Below are positions 45,327 through 54,339 of a DNA stretch of 64,000 nucleotides, piece by piece. Source of the DNA: Arcobacter sp. CECT 8983 (GTDB lineage Bacteria > Campylobacterota > Campylobacteria > Campylobacterales > Arcobacteraceae). Under the pieces are notes generated by a model. That model did not search any database and was not told the DNA's origin. It worked only from the letters and a program-made list of their open reading frames with translations. The translations under genes and the position numbers were made by a program. The stretch covers positions 324,689-388,688 of the forward strand of contig NZ_PDKF01000002.1 in NCBI RefSeq assembly GCF_004118855.1. The letters run 5' to 3'. The stretch's first letter is position 1. The number at the start of each line of letters is the position of its first letter.

Positions 45327-46292
45327 TTGAATAAAGACTTACAAAATATATTAAATAAATATGGCTCTTCAAGGGAGCCATTTTTTTTCCTAATTTCTTA
45401 TGATTTATCACAATTTTATGTGAAACCACTAAAAGAACTTTCTAGCGAAATAAAGTATGAGATTAATGAAAAGGTATCTTCAAAATTAGCAAATGAAAAT
45501 TTAGAAAAGAAAGAGTTAAAGAAATATCCAATCTCTTTTAAAGCGTATAAAAAGAGTTTTGATATTTTACAAGAACATATAAAAAATGGTAACTCTTATA
45601 TTTTAAATTTAACAGCAAAAACAAAAATAGAAACAAAATTTACACTAGATGAAATCTATGAAAAAGCAAATGCTAAATATAAACTAAAGTTTTTTGACAA
45701 ATTTGTTTGTTTTTCTCCTGAAAAGTTTGTAGAGATTAAAAAGAATAAAATCATGACTTTTCCTATGAAAGGAACAATTGATAGTAAAATAGAGAATGCA
45801 AGTGCTAAGATTTTAGGAAATATAAAAGAGATGGCAGAGCATACTATGGTTGTTGACTTACTTAGAAATGATTTAGGAATTGTTTCAAATAAAATCAAAG
45901 TAGATAAGTTTAGATATATTGATAAAATAAATGCAGGAAATAAAAAACTTTTGCAAGTTAGCTCAAAAATAACAGGCCATCTTAATGAAGATTGGCATAG
46001 TAAAATAGGGGATATTTTAACTTCAATTTTACCAGCAGGTTCAATAACAGGAACACCAAAGAAAAAAACTATAGAGATACTAAAAGAGAATGAAACTTAT
46101 GATAGAGATTTTTATACAGGTATTTTTGGAGTATATGATGGAAAATCATTAAACTCTTGCGTTTTAATAAGGTTTATTGAAAAAGATAAAGAAGGTAAGC
46201 TTTATTATAAAAGTGGCGGTGGAATTACTTGTGACTCTAATGTAGAAGATGAATACAAAGAGCTTATTGATAAAGTTTATTTACCCTTTTAA
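45327..46292 (+). CDS. pabB: Aminodeoxychorismate synthase component I (short form)
   Basis: Chorismate-using enzyme of folate synthesis. 321 residues, shorter than typical PabB (about 450) because the N-terminal domain is reduced. SYILNLTAKTKIET near residue 90, CFSPEKFVEI, FPMKGTIDSK near residue 150, EHTMVVDLLRNDLGIVSN, SILPAGSITGTPKKKTIEI near residue 235, and the closing YKSGGGITCDSNVEDEYKE are all chorismate-binding motifs. The start TTG at 45327 has no clear ribosome-binding site. The lyase partner (pabC-like) is at 49573. Confidence 0.9.
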   Translation: MNKDLQNILNKYGSSREPFFFLISYDLSQFYVKPLKELSSEIKYEINEKVSSKLANENLEKKELKKYPISFKAYKKSFDILQEHIKNGNSYILNLTAKTKIETKFTLDEIYEKANAKYKLKFFDKFVCFSPEKFVEIKKNKIMTFPMKGTIDSKIENASAKILGNIKEMAEHTMVVDLLRNDLGIVSNKIKVDKFRYIDKINAGNKKLLQVSSKITGHLNEDWHSKIGDILTSILPAGSITGTPKKKTIEILKENETYDRDFYTGIFGVYDGKSLNSCVLIRFIEKDKEGKLYYKSGGGITCDSNVEDEYKELIDKVYLPF

Positions 46293-46389
46293 TTACAAAA
46301 AGATTACACAAAAACTTATTTTTTAATATTGTAACCAAAAAGTTAATTTTTTCTATTAAAATCCTTGAAATTTTTTTTGAGGAGAAGAA

Positions 46390-47433
46390 ATGAGAAACAC
46401 TATTTTTGTAATAGAGTATGCAAAAGGAAGTGATAAAGGGTTTGATGGATTTAGGCCTGATACAAAACCAATTTTAGACGCAATTGAGGATGTAACTGAT
46501 TATAAAACTGAAATAGTTTTTTATAGACCAAATAGAAAATATGAACTACTTGAGTATCTAAAAGAAAAAGCAGTTTCAGTAATAAGTAGAATTAATCCAG
46601 GAAATTTAAAAGAAGTTGATGAATATTTTCAATTTCTAAAAGCATTAGGAAATTCAGGAGTTGAAATTCATACTCATCCAGATGTTATGATTAATCTTGA
46701 TTTCAAAGATATCCTAGCAAAACTAAAAGGAACTAGACTTGGAGATGAAGATACATACTTTTATAATACATTCACTGATTTTGCAAGAAAATTTCCTGCA
46801 GATTTAGATAAATATGGAATTAGAGTTTTAAAAACAAACTATGGTTCTACAGGTGAGGGTGTATATTTAGTATCTAAAAAAGATGATGGTTCAATTTTCT
46901 CTGTTGAGGCTGTAAACAATGAGAAATTTTATTATGATAATATCAATGAATTTTTAGAAAAGTTTGAATCAAGATTTGAAGAAGAATCAGAGTATGCTGC
47001 ATATTTCAAAGAGAAAAATGGTTTTGTAGGATGTAGATATTTAGAAAGAATTTCAGAAGGTGAAGTTAGAGTATTACTAGTAAATGATAAACCTATTTCT
47101 GTTGTGCATAAAAAACCTCAAGAAGGGGAGTTTTCTGCAACACTATTTTCAGGAGCTCAATACAAATATGAGTCACCAGATGAACCAAAATGGAAAGATG
47201 TAGTAAAGCTTACAACAAAAGGTTTAAAGGATTTAAAACCATTTTTAAAAGGACAAAATTATCCTCTTCTTTGGACTATGGATTATATTATGGATTATGA
47301 TAAAGATGGAAATGATATTTATGTTTTATCAGAAATTAATTGTTCTTGTGTAGGAATTACAACAGAACTTCAATATGCAAAAGAAGTTGCAAAGGTTTTT
47401 GAAACAAAAAAGAAAAAATTTAAGAAAAAGTAG
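46390..47433 (+). CDS. Cj0069-family protein, ATP-grasp-like
   Basis: 347 residues. It matches the Cj0069 family of Campylobacterota, named after a Campylobacter jejuni protein of unknown function. Segments such as RVLKTNYGSTGEGVYLVSKK (about 153-172), GEVRVLLVNDKPISVVHKKP (about 232-251) and the final YVLSEINCSCVGITTE (about 318-333) resemble the ATP-binding lysine, central strand and metal-ligand E-x-N of ATP-grasp ligases. A carboxylate-amine ligase activity is therefore plausible but unproven. Good ribosome-binding site (GAGGAG). Ends in a terminator overlapping its stop. Confidence 0.78.
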   Translation: MRNTIFVIEYAKGSDKGFDGFRPDTKPILDAIEDVTDYKTEIVFYRPNRKYELLEYLKEKAVSVISRINPGNLKEVDEYFQFLKALGNSGVEIHTHPDVMINLDFKDILAKLKGTRLGDEDTYFYNTFTDFARKFPADLDKYGIRVLKTNYGSTGEGVYLVSKKDDGSIFSVEAVNNEKFYYDNINEFLEKFESRFEEESEYAAYFKEKNGFVGCRYLERISEGEVRVLLVNDKPISVVHKKPQEGEFSATLFSGAQYKYESPDEPKWKDVVKLTTKGLKDLKPFLKGQNYPLLWTMDYIMDYDKDGNDIYVLSEINCSCVGITTELQYAKEVAKVFETKKKKFKKK

Positions 47434-47450
47434 GATTATCCTACTTTTTT
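47425..47450 (+). terminator. Rho-independent terminator overlapping the Cj0069-family stop
   Basis: AAAAAGTAGGA (47425-47435) pairs with TCCTACTTTTT (47439-47449), loop TTA, continuing into a T-run. The stop codon TAG lies in the left arm. Confidence 0.85.
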
Positions 47451-47465
47451 GCTTCTATATCTTTT

Positions 47466-47471
47466 TATAAT
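47466..47471 (+). promoter_or_regulatory. -10 box for the isochorismatase-like gene
   Basis: TATAAT 29 bp before the ATG at 47501, directly after the preceding terminator. Confidence 0.55.
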
Positions 47472-47500
47472 TTGTTTAAACAAAAATAAAAGGATATAAA

Positions 47501-48067
47501 ATGAAAAATACTGCACTACTATTAGTAGATTTACAAAATGACTATTTCTCAGAGTTTAAAGGAGCAAAGTACCCTTTAGTAGGTACTTTAGAAGCTTCAA
47601 AAAATGCTTCAATACTTTTAGAAGAGTTTAGAAAAGAAGCTTTAAATATAATTCATATAAAACATGAAAATCCAAATGAAAATGCACCTTTTTTTCAAAT
47701 AGGTTCAATAGGAGGACAAATACATAAAAGTGTAGAACCTTTAGAAGAAGAAACTGTAATAAGTAAAAATTTTCCAAATTCATTTTTGAAAACACAACTA
47801 AAAGAAGTTTTGGATGAGAAAGAAATAGACTCGCTTGTTATCATAGGAGCAATGACTCATATGTGTGTTGATGCAACACTTAGAGCAGCAAAAGATTTTG
47901 GCTATAATTGTACTATTATAAATGATGCTTGTGCCACAAGAGACTTAGAGTTTAATGGAAATACTGTATCTTCACAAGAAGTACAAAATAGTTTTATGGC
48001 TGCATTTGAGTTTGCTTATGCTAAAGTAGAAAGTACAAATGATTTTTTAAAAGGTTTTAATAATTGA
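47501..48067 (+). CDS. Isochorismatase-family cysteine hydrolase
   Basis: 188 residues. Catalytic triad pattern: Asp in LLLVDLQNDYF near residue 9, Lys in VISKNFPNSFL near residue 87, Cys in IGAMTHMCVDATLRAAKDFGY near residue 125. The family includes nicotinamidases, ureidoacrylate amidases and N-carbamoyl hydrolases; the substrate cannot be fixed from sequence. The stop overlaps the TTG start of the next gene, a response regulator. Confidence 0.9.
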   Translation: MKNTALLLVDLQNDYFSEFKGAKYPLVGTLEASKNASILLEEFRKEALNIIHIKHENPNENAPFFQIGSIGGQIHKSVEPLEEETVISKNFPNSFLKTQLKEVLDEKEIDSLVIIGAMTHMCVDATLRAAKDFGYNCTIINDACATRDLEFNGNTVSSQEVQNSFMAAFEFAYAKVESTNDFLKGFNN

Positions 48068-48738
48068 AATTAAATAACTTACTTGTTTTATATGTATATG
48101 ATAAACACTCTTCTAAAGATGAAGTTTTACCAATTTTACAGAATAACCTAAAAAAGGTTTTTACTGCAAATAATATAAAACAAGCTAAAAGTTGTTATAA
48201 AAAATATTCTCCATGTATTATCGTTTTAGATGACTCTTTTTATGATAATACAATGGTGAAATTTCTTCAAGAAGTTAGACAAAGTGATATTAAAACAGCA
48301 TTTATAGTTTTAAGTGCCAATAAAACAAATGCCTATCTTTATGACTTAATGGAGCTTTATATTACAAAATATATTTTAAAACCCTTTTGTCAAGAGAAAT
48401 TTTTAAAAGCTTTAGAAAAGTGCCTTGAAGTTATTGAAAGTAGAATATACAGTAATGTAAACTTAGGTAAAGGCATATTATTTAACTTTCAAACCCAAAG
48501 TATAACAAAAGAAGGGAAGGTCTTTGTTTTAAATAAGAAAGAATCCATCTTAGTAAATCTTTTTATTCAAAACCCAAATAGAGTAATAACTTATGAAGAA
48601 CTAGAGTATCATATTTGGGATAATGAATGCACAACTGCAGCATTAAAGTCATTGATTCGTGACTTTAGAAAAAAAACTTATAAGACAATCTTACAAAACT
48701 TTTCAGGTATAGGTTATAAATTAAATATACAAAATTAA
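48064..48738 (+). CDS. Response regulator with divergent receiver and winged helix
   Basis: 224 residues from TTG 48064. The receiver is recognisable but diverged. The usual acidic pair is reduced (LYVYDKHSSKD), a candidate phosphoacceptor lies in IIVLDDSFYDN near residue 57, and the Lys in YILKPFCQEKF is kept. The C-terminal winged helix (about 145-224; FVLNKKESILVNLFIQNPN, ALKSLIRDFRKKTYK) is OmpR-like and related to the two regulators at 26454 and 28042. No kinase is adjacent. Coupled to the isochorismatase-like gene. Confidence 0.85.
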   Translation: MKLNNLLVLYVYDKHSSKDEVLPILQNNLKKVFTANNIKQAKSCYKKYSPCIIVLDDSFYDNTMVKFLQEVRQSDIKTAFIVLSANKTNAYLYDLMELYITKYILKPFCQEKFLKALEKCLEVIESRIYSNVNLGKGILFNFQTQSITKEGKVFVLNKKESILVNLFIQNPNRVITYEELEYHIWDNECTTAALKSLIRDFRKKTYKTILQNFSGIGYKLNIQN

Positions 48739-49556
48739 TTTTTACTCCATAGTTTTAAAAAGTTTAAGAGATCATACTTAACATAGATATTTTCGGTTAT
48801 GTCATGTTTTGTTTGGGGAAGTACTACTACTTTTGCATTTTTATATTTTTTTAGTGCTTTTGTACAGTGACCTTGTACTTCATAATCTCTATTTGGTTCA
48901 GAATTTTCACTAAAAAACTCATCATGGGTTCCAATAATATTTAAAAAAGGGTCATTCTTTTTTGCTCCAATTTTAAAATCTTTTGAGTAATATCCATTTT
49001 CACAAGAATAAGCTGTAACAATTCTTCCTTTAAATTCATTGCCTTTATAAAATGCGGCAGCTAAGCCACCTTCTGAATTACCCATTAAAAACATATTATT
49101 TTTATCTATAAAGTTAAACTCTAAAATATTTTTTAGATTATAGACAATCTCTGCTTGTCTTAATTTATGAACCTTTTGATAGGAACTTAGTTTGTCAGGG
49201 GTTGAATATGTAGGTCTATTTTTGATTTTTAATGAGTTTGGAGAAATGAAAATAAAGCCTTGTTCTACAATCCATTTTCTATAAATAGTTCCTTTATTTA
49301 AGCCTTTTGACCCATGGATAAATAAAACAAGAGGAAATTTTTCTTTATAATCTTTATAGTCTTTAAACTCTTTTTTTAACTTATATAATTGTCCAAAGTA
49401 GGGCTTTTTAATTCCCATAAAACCTTTTGGCAACCCAATATATGCATATTTAAAAGTATCATAGAAGTTCTCATATTTCTTTATTGTCTTTTTTATTTTA
49501 ATCAAACTAGTTGTTCCTAAAATTTTTTTAGATATTATAACTAAAAATATTAACAA
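48735..49556 (-). CDS. Alpha/beta hydrolase (dienelactone-hydrolase-like)
   Basis: 273 residues if TTG 49556 is used; the start is uncertain because no ribosome-binding site is visible. The N-terminal stretch LIFLVIISKKIL could be a membrane anchor. The fold is shown by VLFIHGSKGLNKG near residue 78, the nucleophile elbow MFLMGNSEGGLAAAFYKG with Ser near residue 156, the acid in NIIGTHDEFFSENSE, and the His in VVLPQTKHDITENI near residue 250. The family includes prolyl oligopeptidase-like and dienelactone hydrolases. Substrate unknown. It converges on the response regulator with a four-base overlap. Confidence 0.78.
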   Translation of the reverse strand: MLIFLVIISKKILGTTSLIKIKKTIKKYENFYDTFKYAYIGLPKGFMGIKKPYFGQLYKLKKEFKDYKDYKEKFPLVLFIHGSKGLNKGTIYRKWIVEQGFIFISPNSLKIKNRPTYSTPDKLSSYQKVHKLRQAEIVYNLKNILEFNFIDKNNMFLMGNSEGGLAAAFYKGNEFKGRIVTAYSCENGYYSKDFKIGAKKNDPFLNIIGTHDEFFSENSEPNRDYEVQGHCTKALKKYKNAKVVVLPQTKHDITENIYVKYDLLNFLKLWSKN

Positions 49557-49572
49557 TAAAGAGACAGAATAA

Positions 49573-50136
49573 ATGAACTATTTTGAGACTATAAAGTGCG
49601 AAGATTATGAGGTTTTTAATTTAGAATTTCATGAAAAAAGAGTTGCTAAAACAGTATCTTTAAACTTAAATTTACAAGAGTATATTTATCCTCCATCAAA
49701 TAAATTATATAGATGTAAACTTATTTATGATGAAAACTCTATTTTAAGTGTTGACTTTTTTGTTTATGAAAAAAGAGAAATAAAAAGTTTTAAAATTATA
49801 GAAGATGAGAAAATAGAATATTCAAAAAAATATTTAGATAGAAGTAGTCTTGACAAACTTTTTGAGAAAAGAGAAACTTGTGATGATATTATTATTATAA
49901 AAAATGGTTTTATCACAGATACTTCAATTGCAAATATTGCTATTTTTGATGGAACTAACTGGCTAACTCCTAAGAAGCCACTACTAGAAGGAACAACAAG
50001 AGCAAGACTTTTAAAAGAGGGTTCTTTAGTTGAAAAGGATATAGATTTACAAATGTTAAAAAAGAGTAAAAAGTTAGCGCTTATGAATGCAATGATTGAT
50101 TTTGATATTATAGAAGATTATTCATTTTCTTCGTAG
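49573..50136 (+). CDS. pabC: Class IV aminotransferase, aminodeoxychorismate lyase-like
   Basis: 187 residues, a short PLP fold-type IV protein. The PLP lysine is in YSKKYLDRSSLDKLF near residue 83 (compare KHLNR in PabC). DIIIIKNGFITDTSIANIAI near residue 110-129 and TPKKPLLEGTTRARLL near residue 138 give the phosphate-binding loops. In Campylobacterota this short form is the likely partner of PabB in p-aminobenzoate synthesis; pabB lies 3.3 kb upstream. A branched-chain or D-amino-acid aminotransferase is a weaker alternative. Confidence 0.82.
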   Translation: MNYFETIKCEDYEVFNLEFHEKRVAKTVSLNLNLQEYIYPPSNKLYRCKLIYDENSILSVDFFVYEKREIKSFKIIEDEKIEYSKKYLDRSSLDKLFEKRETCDDIIIIKNGFITDTSIANIAIFDGTNWLTPKKPLLEGTTRARLLKEGSLVEKDIDLQMLKKSKKLALMNAMIDFDIIEDYSFSS

Positions 50137-50762
50137 ATTCTTTTTAAAAGATTATTCCATTTATCCTCTTTACCCCAATCTATATTTTTTACCTTTTTAT
50201 AGATTTTTTTATTTTTTAAAATAAATGCTTCTTTTTCATTAAAAATAAATTTTGGGATTAAATCTGGTCTTTTATTAAAAGGAAGAACTCTAAAACTTAG
50301 ATTATCCAAAATTAAAGGCATTGAGTTTTTATTTTCTAAGTAAGTTAATACCATGTGATAGTTTGTTGCACCTTTTACTTTTACAACAGCTAAAAAAAGT
50401 TTATCTTTAGAAATTCCAACTTCTTTTAGAGTAAAATATTTTGCAATTGCATAATCCTCACAATCTCCTTTTCCTTCAATAAGAAACTCTTTTGGAGTAG
50501 CCCAATAATCATCAGAACTATATTTTGTTGAATCATCTACTGGTAAAATTTTATTATAGAAAGTATTTACATAATTTAGTTTTTTTTCTAATGTAAAATC
50601 TTTTATCTTATTTTTTAATTTTAGATATTTTATAAGTCGTAAATAAACAGCTTTTTTATTTGGATTATCTTTTAATTTAATTTTATCTTCATTAGTCAAA
50701 GATATACTTTTTGCTTGTAAAAATAAAGTAGAAATAAAAATAAGTAAAATTATGCGTTTCAT
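50118..50762 (-). CDS. Transglutaminase-like cysteine peptidase (BTLCP family)
   Basis: 214 residues with signal peptide (MKRIILLIFISTLFLQAKS). The catalytic triad is visible: Cys in GKGDCEDYAIAKYFTLKEVG near residue 100, His in GATNYHMVLTYL near residue 137, and Asp in PLILDNLSF near residue 152. These periplasmic proteases are best known as LapG-type biofilm adhesin proteases, but no LapD-type receptor or large adhesin is adjacent. It overlaps the end of the pabC-like gene by 19 bases. Confidence 0.87.
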   Translation of the reverse strand: MKRIILLIFISTLFLQAKSISLTNEDKIKLKDNPNKKAVYLRLIKYLKLKNKIKDFTLEKKLNYVNTFYNKILPVDDSTKYSSDDYWATPKEFLIEGKGDCEDYAIAKYFTLKEVGISKDKLFLAVVKVKGATNYHMVLTYLENKNSMPLILDNLSFRVLPFNKRPDLIPKFIFNEKEAFILKNKKIYKKVKNIDWGKEDKWNNLLKRIYEENE

Positions 50763-50802
50763 AAGTTATAATAACAAACTAATTTAAAATGCAGGATTAA
50801 AA

Positions 50803-51240
50803 ATGATTAATAATATATTAGAAGATGTAGAGTATAAAGAATTAGTTAGTGAACAAGTTAAAGATACGATGATTTATTTAGTAAACAAAGGACAAGAGTT
50901 TGCAATTACTGCAAATATTGATGCAGTTGATTTTACTCCAGAATTGCCATCTGCAACAAAAGATCAACTTGCAAAATTTTCACTTTTTATACTTAAAAAC
51001 TATACCTATACTACAATTAAGATTAGTGAAAACCACATAAGTTTTGAAGCTGGTTTTGGAAGTGAAAATTTTGGTTCAACAGTTAAGATACCTTTCCATG
51101 CAGTTTTCCAAATAGTTGTTGATGAATCAATTTTATTTGTTAATTCTATTGCAACAATAGATAAATACAATGAAAATGTAATTAAAGAAAAATCATTAAA
51201 TATTTTTAAAAATAATCCAAATAATAAAAGATTTAAATAA
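50803..51240 (+). CDS. SspB-fold-like protein, unknown function
   Basis: 145 residues. It has no signal peptide or helix long enough for the membrane. The middle region HISFEAGFGSENFGSTVKIP followed by AVFQIVVDESILFVN resembles the core of the SspB adaptor, in which FNARFGG and a VPLAAVLAIYA strand form the substrate groove. The length fits SspB. The N-terminal segment LVNKGQEFAITANIDAVDFT could be another beta strand region. An adaptor role for ClpXP is only inferred. azlCD follows at once. Confidence 0.5.
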   Translation: MINNILEDVEYKELVSEQVKDTMIYLVNKGQEFAITANIDAVDFTPELPSATKDQLAKFSLFILKNYTYTTIKISENHISFEAGFGSENFGSTVKIPFHAVFQIVVDESILFVNSIATIDKYNENVIKEKSLNIFKNNPNNKRFK

Positions 51241-51241
51241 A

Positions 51242-51928
51242 TTGACTTTAGAACGAGAAATAAAAACTGCATTTAAAATCTCTATCCCTGTTATGATGGG
51301 ATACTCTGTTTTAGGTTTTGCCTTTGGATTACTTTTAGTCTCTTTTGATTATCCTTGGTATTTAGCACCTCTTATGTCACTTTTTATATATGCAGGGGCT
51401 TTACAGTTTGTAGCAATTAATTTTTTTAATGCAAAAGCAGGATATATTGATATTGCATTAGCTTCATGGTTTGTAAATTTAAGACAATCTTTTTATGGTT
51501 TGTCATTATTAAAAAGGTTTAAAAAAACAGGGAAGCTAAAACCTTATTTAATATTTGGGTTAACAGATGAAACCTATGCACTTTTAACAACAATAAAAGA
51601 TGATGAACAATTAAAAAAGAAGTGGTACTATTTCTTTTTAACTGCATTTAATCAAAGTTATTGGTTTATTGGATCAACATTAGGTGCTATTGTAGGTTCA
51701 AATATTGAGTTTAATACAGCTGGTTTAGAATTTTCTTTAACAGCCCTTTTTGTAGTATTATGTATAGAACAATATAAAAATCTAAAAAATCCAATACCTT
51801 TTTCTATAGGTTCAGTTGCTTCAATAATAGCTTTAGTTCTTGTGCCTTCTGATAAGATGCTTATTGTAACTATTTCACTTTCTTTACTGTTACTTTTTTT
51901 CTTTAGACAAAGGCTTAATAATGAGTAG
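51242..51928 (+). CDS. azlC: AzlC-family branched-chain amino acid exporter subunit
   Basis: 228 residues with about five to six membrane helices. MMGYSVLGFAFGLLLV, LMSLFIYAGALQFVAINFF near residue 45 and ASWFVNLRQSFYGLSLL near residue 78 are the family signature. Large subunit of a two-component exporter for branched-chain amino acids. The start TTG at 51242 is one base after the previous stop. Overlaps azlD by eight bases. Confidence 0.92.
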   Translation: MTLEREIKTAFKISIPVMMGYSVLGFAFGLLLVSFDYPWYLAPLMSLFIYAGALQFVAINFFNAKAGYIDIALASWFVNLRQSFYGLSLLKRFKKTGKLKPYLIFGLTDETYALLTTIKDDEQLKKKWYYFFLTAFNQSYWFIGSTLGAIVGSNIEFNTAGLEFSLTALFVVLCIEQYKNLKNPIPFSIGSVASIIALVLVPSDKMLIVTISLSLLLLFFFRQRLNNE

Positions 51929-52241
51929 TATGGAGCTTTATATTGCAATTGCAATTATGGCAGTTGTAAATTTATTAACTAGGATTTTCCCATTTGTATT
52001 TTTTGCTAAAAATGATTTGCCAAAATCAATGGAGTTTATCGAAAAGTTTTTCCCTGCAACTATTATGACAATTTTAGTTTTTTATACTTTGAAAGATATT
52101 GATTTTTCTTTATATCCTTATGGAGTAAAGGAAATTGGAGGAATAGTTTTTACTGCTCTTTTACACTTAACATTAAAAAATTATTTAGTTTCTATTTTCT
52201 TGGGAACTATATTTTATATGGCTTTAGTACAATATTTTTAG
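51921..52241 (+). CDS. azlD: AzlD-family branched-chain amino acid exporter subunit
   Basis: 106 residues, four short membrane helices. NLLTRIFPFVFFAKNDLPKS near residue 15-34 and FFPATIMTILVFYTLKDI are typical. The gene overlaps azlC. Its last four codons form one arm of the operon terminator. Confidence 0.92.
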   Translation: MSSMELYIAIAIMAVVNLLTRIFPFVFFAKNDLPKSMEFIEKFFPATIMTILVFYTLKDIDFSLYPYGVKEIGGIVFTALLHLTLKNYLVSIFLGTIFYMALVQYF

Positions 52242-52256
52242 TACTAAAGCTTTTTT
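52221..52256 (+). terminator. Terminator overlapping the end of azlD
   Basis: GCTTTAGTAC (52221-52230) pairs perfectly with GTACTAAAGC (52241-52250), 10-base loop, then TTTTTT. The left arm and loop encode the last residues of AzlD (ALVQYF) and the stop. Confidence 0.9.
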
Positions 52257-52293
52257 CTTTTACTAAAAAAATAAAATGTGAATTAGGTTTTAA

Positions 52294-52311
52294 GATGAGC
52301 AAAAGCTCATC
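52294..52311 (-). terminator. Hairpin after fabH
   Basis: GATGAGC and GCTCATC around AAAA, 8 bases beyond the fabH stop on the minus strand. The U-run is poor, so termination efficiency is uncertain. Confidence 0.5.
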
Positions 52312-52318
52312 AGTGAGT

Positions 52319-53317
52319 TTATTGTTTTGGTGAGAATGGGAATAATGCAGATCCCCAAGTAAGTCCTGCTCCAAAAGCATCAAATAAAATCATATCTCCT
52401 GCTTTAACTTTACCTTGTTCATAGGCATAATTCATAGCCATAGGTATAGAAGCAGCTGAAGTATTTCCATATTTATCAACAGTAACAACTGTTTGTTCCT
52501 CATTTAGTCCTAAAGCTTTACCTACTGCTGAGATAATTCTATAGTTTGCTTGATGAGGGATGAAGTGAGTAATATCTTTATTTGTGATATTATGTTTTTC
52601 CATCATTTTTTCAACATCAGATGTCAATGTTTTAACAGCAAGTTTGAAAGTTTCATTTCCTTTCATTTTAATACAAGCCATTTTATTATCTAAAACTTCT
52701 TGTGAGCAAGGGTGTTTACTTCCTCCACCAGGAGTTTTAATTAAGTCATCAAAATTTCCATCACTTGAGCAGTTTACATCAACTATAGCTTCTTCTTTTT
52801 TATCTGTTGCCGAAATAATTGCTGCACCAGCACCATCTCCAAAGATAAAGCAAGTTCCTCTATCAGTATAATCTAAAATTGAAGTATATTTTTCTGCACC
52901 AATAATTAGTACATTTTTTTTCATTCCCGCTTCAATGAAGGCTTTTGCCACAGAAAGTGCATAAACAAAACCTGTACATGCGGCACTTACGTCAAATGCT
53001 TGAACAGTAGGTAAATCAAGTTTTGATGCAATTAAACAAGCAGTAGATGGCATACAAAGATAATCAGGAGTTACTGTTGCACAGATAACTAAGTCAATAT
53101 CTTCTTTTGCAATATTTGCTCTGTCGATGGCAACTTGTGCTGCCCTTGCCCCTAAATCAGATGAAGCTTCATTTTCTTCTGAAATTCTTCTTTCTTTGAT
53201 TCCTGTTCTTTTAGTAATCCATTCATCTGTAGTGTCAATGATTTTTTCAAAATCAAAATTAGTCATAATCTTTGGAGGTATATAAGCTCCAATTGATCTA
53301 AACGCTGCATACGTCAT
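52319..53317 (-). CDS. fabH: 3-oxoacyl-[ACP] synthase III
   Basis: Starts fatty acid chains by condensing acetyl-CoA with malonyl-ACP. 332 residues with the catalytic triad: Cys in FDVSAACTGFVYALS near residue 113, His in THFIPHQANYRII near residue 255, and Asn in DKYGNTSAASIPMAM near residue 285. The motif GDGAGAAII near residue 155 is also typical. It follows plsX with a 29-bp gap, the standard fatty-acid cluster order. Confidence 0.96.
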   Translation of the reverse strand: MTYAAFRSIGAYIPPKIMTNFDFEKIIDTTDEWITKRTGIKERRISEENEASSDLGARAAQVAIDRANIAKEDIDLVICATVTPDYLCMPSTACLIASKLDLPTVQAFDVSAACTGFVYALSVAKAFIEAGMKKNVLIIGAEKYTSILDYTDRGTCFIFGDGAGAAIISATDKKEEAIVDVNCSSDGNFDDLIKTPGGGSKHPCSQEVLDNKMACIKMKGNETFKLAVKTLTSDVEKMMEKHNITNKDITHFIPHQANYRIISAVGKALGLNEEQTVVTVDKYGNTSAASIPMAMNYAYEQGKVKAGDMILFDAFGAGLTWGSALFPFSPKQ

Positions 53318-53346
53318 AAAAATTTTCCTTAAATAAAAAAGAGAGA

Positions 53347-54339
53347 TTAAGAGCTATATTGCTCTAATCTCTCTTCAATATCGTTGTTTAAGTTAGAACT
53401 TGCACTATTGATAGCTTGAAAAATTGCATTTTGAATAGCTTTTGGGTTTGATTTCCCATGTGCAATTATAACTGGGGCTTTTACACCTAATAGTGGAGCA
53501 CCACCATATTCAGCATAATCTACTCTAACTTTTAAGTTTTTAAATACTTTTCTCATTAATACTGCACCAGCAATTGAGATAAGTGATCGTTTTAGGTTTT
53601 TCTTAATAATTTGACCTATTGTATCTGCTACACCTTCAGCAGTTTTAAGTAAAATATTACCAATAAACCCATCACAAACAACAACATCAACTGAACCTTT
53701 AAAAATATCACTACCTTCTACATTTCCTGCAAAGTTAGGAATTTTAGAAATTAGTTTAAAGGCTTCCTTAGTAACTTCATTACCTTTACTCTCTTCTTCC
53801 CCATTACTTAGTAACCCAACTAATGGTTCATCAATTTGTAAAACATCTCTTGCATATACTTGACCCATAACTGCAAACTCAAATAAGTTTTTAGCATCAC
53901 AGTCAACATTAGCTCCAACGTCTAATACTAAAGTATTTTGGTTTTCACTTGTTGGCATAAGTGTTGCAATTGCTGGTCTAGAAACACCTTTGATTCTTCC
54001 GATTCTAAGTGTTGCTAAAGACATAGAAGCACCTGAATGACCTGCTGAAACTACTGCATCTGCATCACCAGTTTTAACTAAATCTATTGCTTTATAAATA
54101 GTTGAGTCTTTTCTTTTTAATGCATCAGTTGCAGAATCAGTCATACTGATAACATCTTCAGTATGTATAATTTCTACTCTGTCTTTTAAGTGTGAAGGAA
54201 TTAAGTTTTCAAGTTGAGTTTTATCACCTACTGCAACAGCAGTAAAGTTATTATTTAGTCTTAGAGCGGCAATTAAACCGTCTATTATGGGTTCGGGACC
54301 GAAATCCCCTCCCATAGCATCAATAGCAATTTTAAGCAT
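53347..54339 (-). CDS. plsX: Phosphate acyltransferase PlsX
   Basis: Makes acyl-phosphate from acyl-ACP for phospholipid synthesis. 330 residues. [19 protein letters not shown] at the N-terminus, [21 protein letters not shown] near residue 90-110, [11 protein letters not shown] near residue 130, and [18 protein letters not shown] near residue 220 are the family motifs. Its ATG shares one base with the rpmF stop (TAATG). Confidence 0.96.
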   Translation of the reverse strand: MLKIAIDAMGGDFGPEPIIDGLIAALRLNNNFTAVAVGDKTQLENLIPSHLKDRVEIIHTEDVISMTDSATDALKRKDSTIYKAIDLVKTGDADAVVSAGHSGASMSLATLRIGRIKGVSRPAIATLMPTSENQNTLVLDVGANVDCDAKNLFEFAVMGQVYARDVLQIDEPLVGLLSNGEEESKGNEVTKEAFKLISKIPNFAGNVEGSDIFKGSVDVVVCDGFIGNILLKTAEGVADTIGQIIKKNLKRSLISIAGAVLMRKVFKNLKVRVDYAEYGGAPLLGVKAPVIIAHGKSNPKAIQNAIFQAINSASSNLNNDIEERLEQYSS

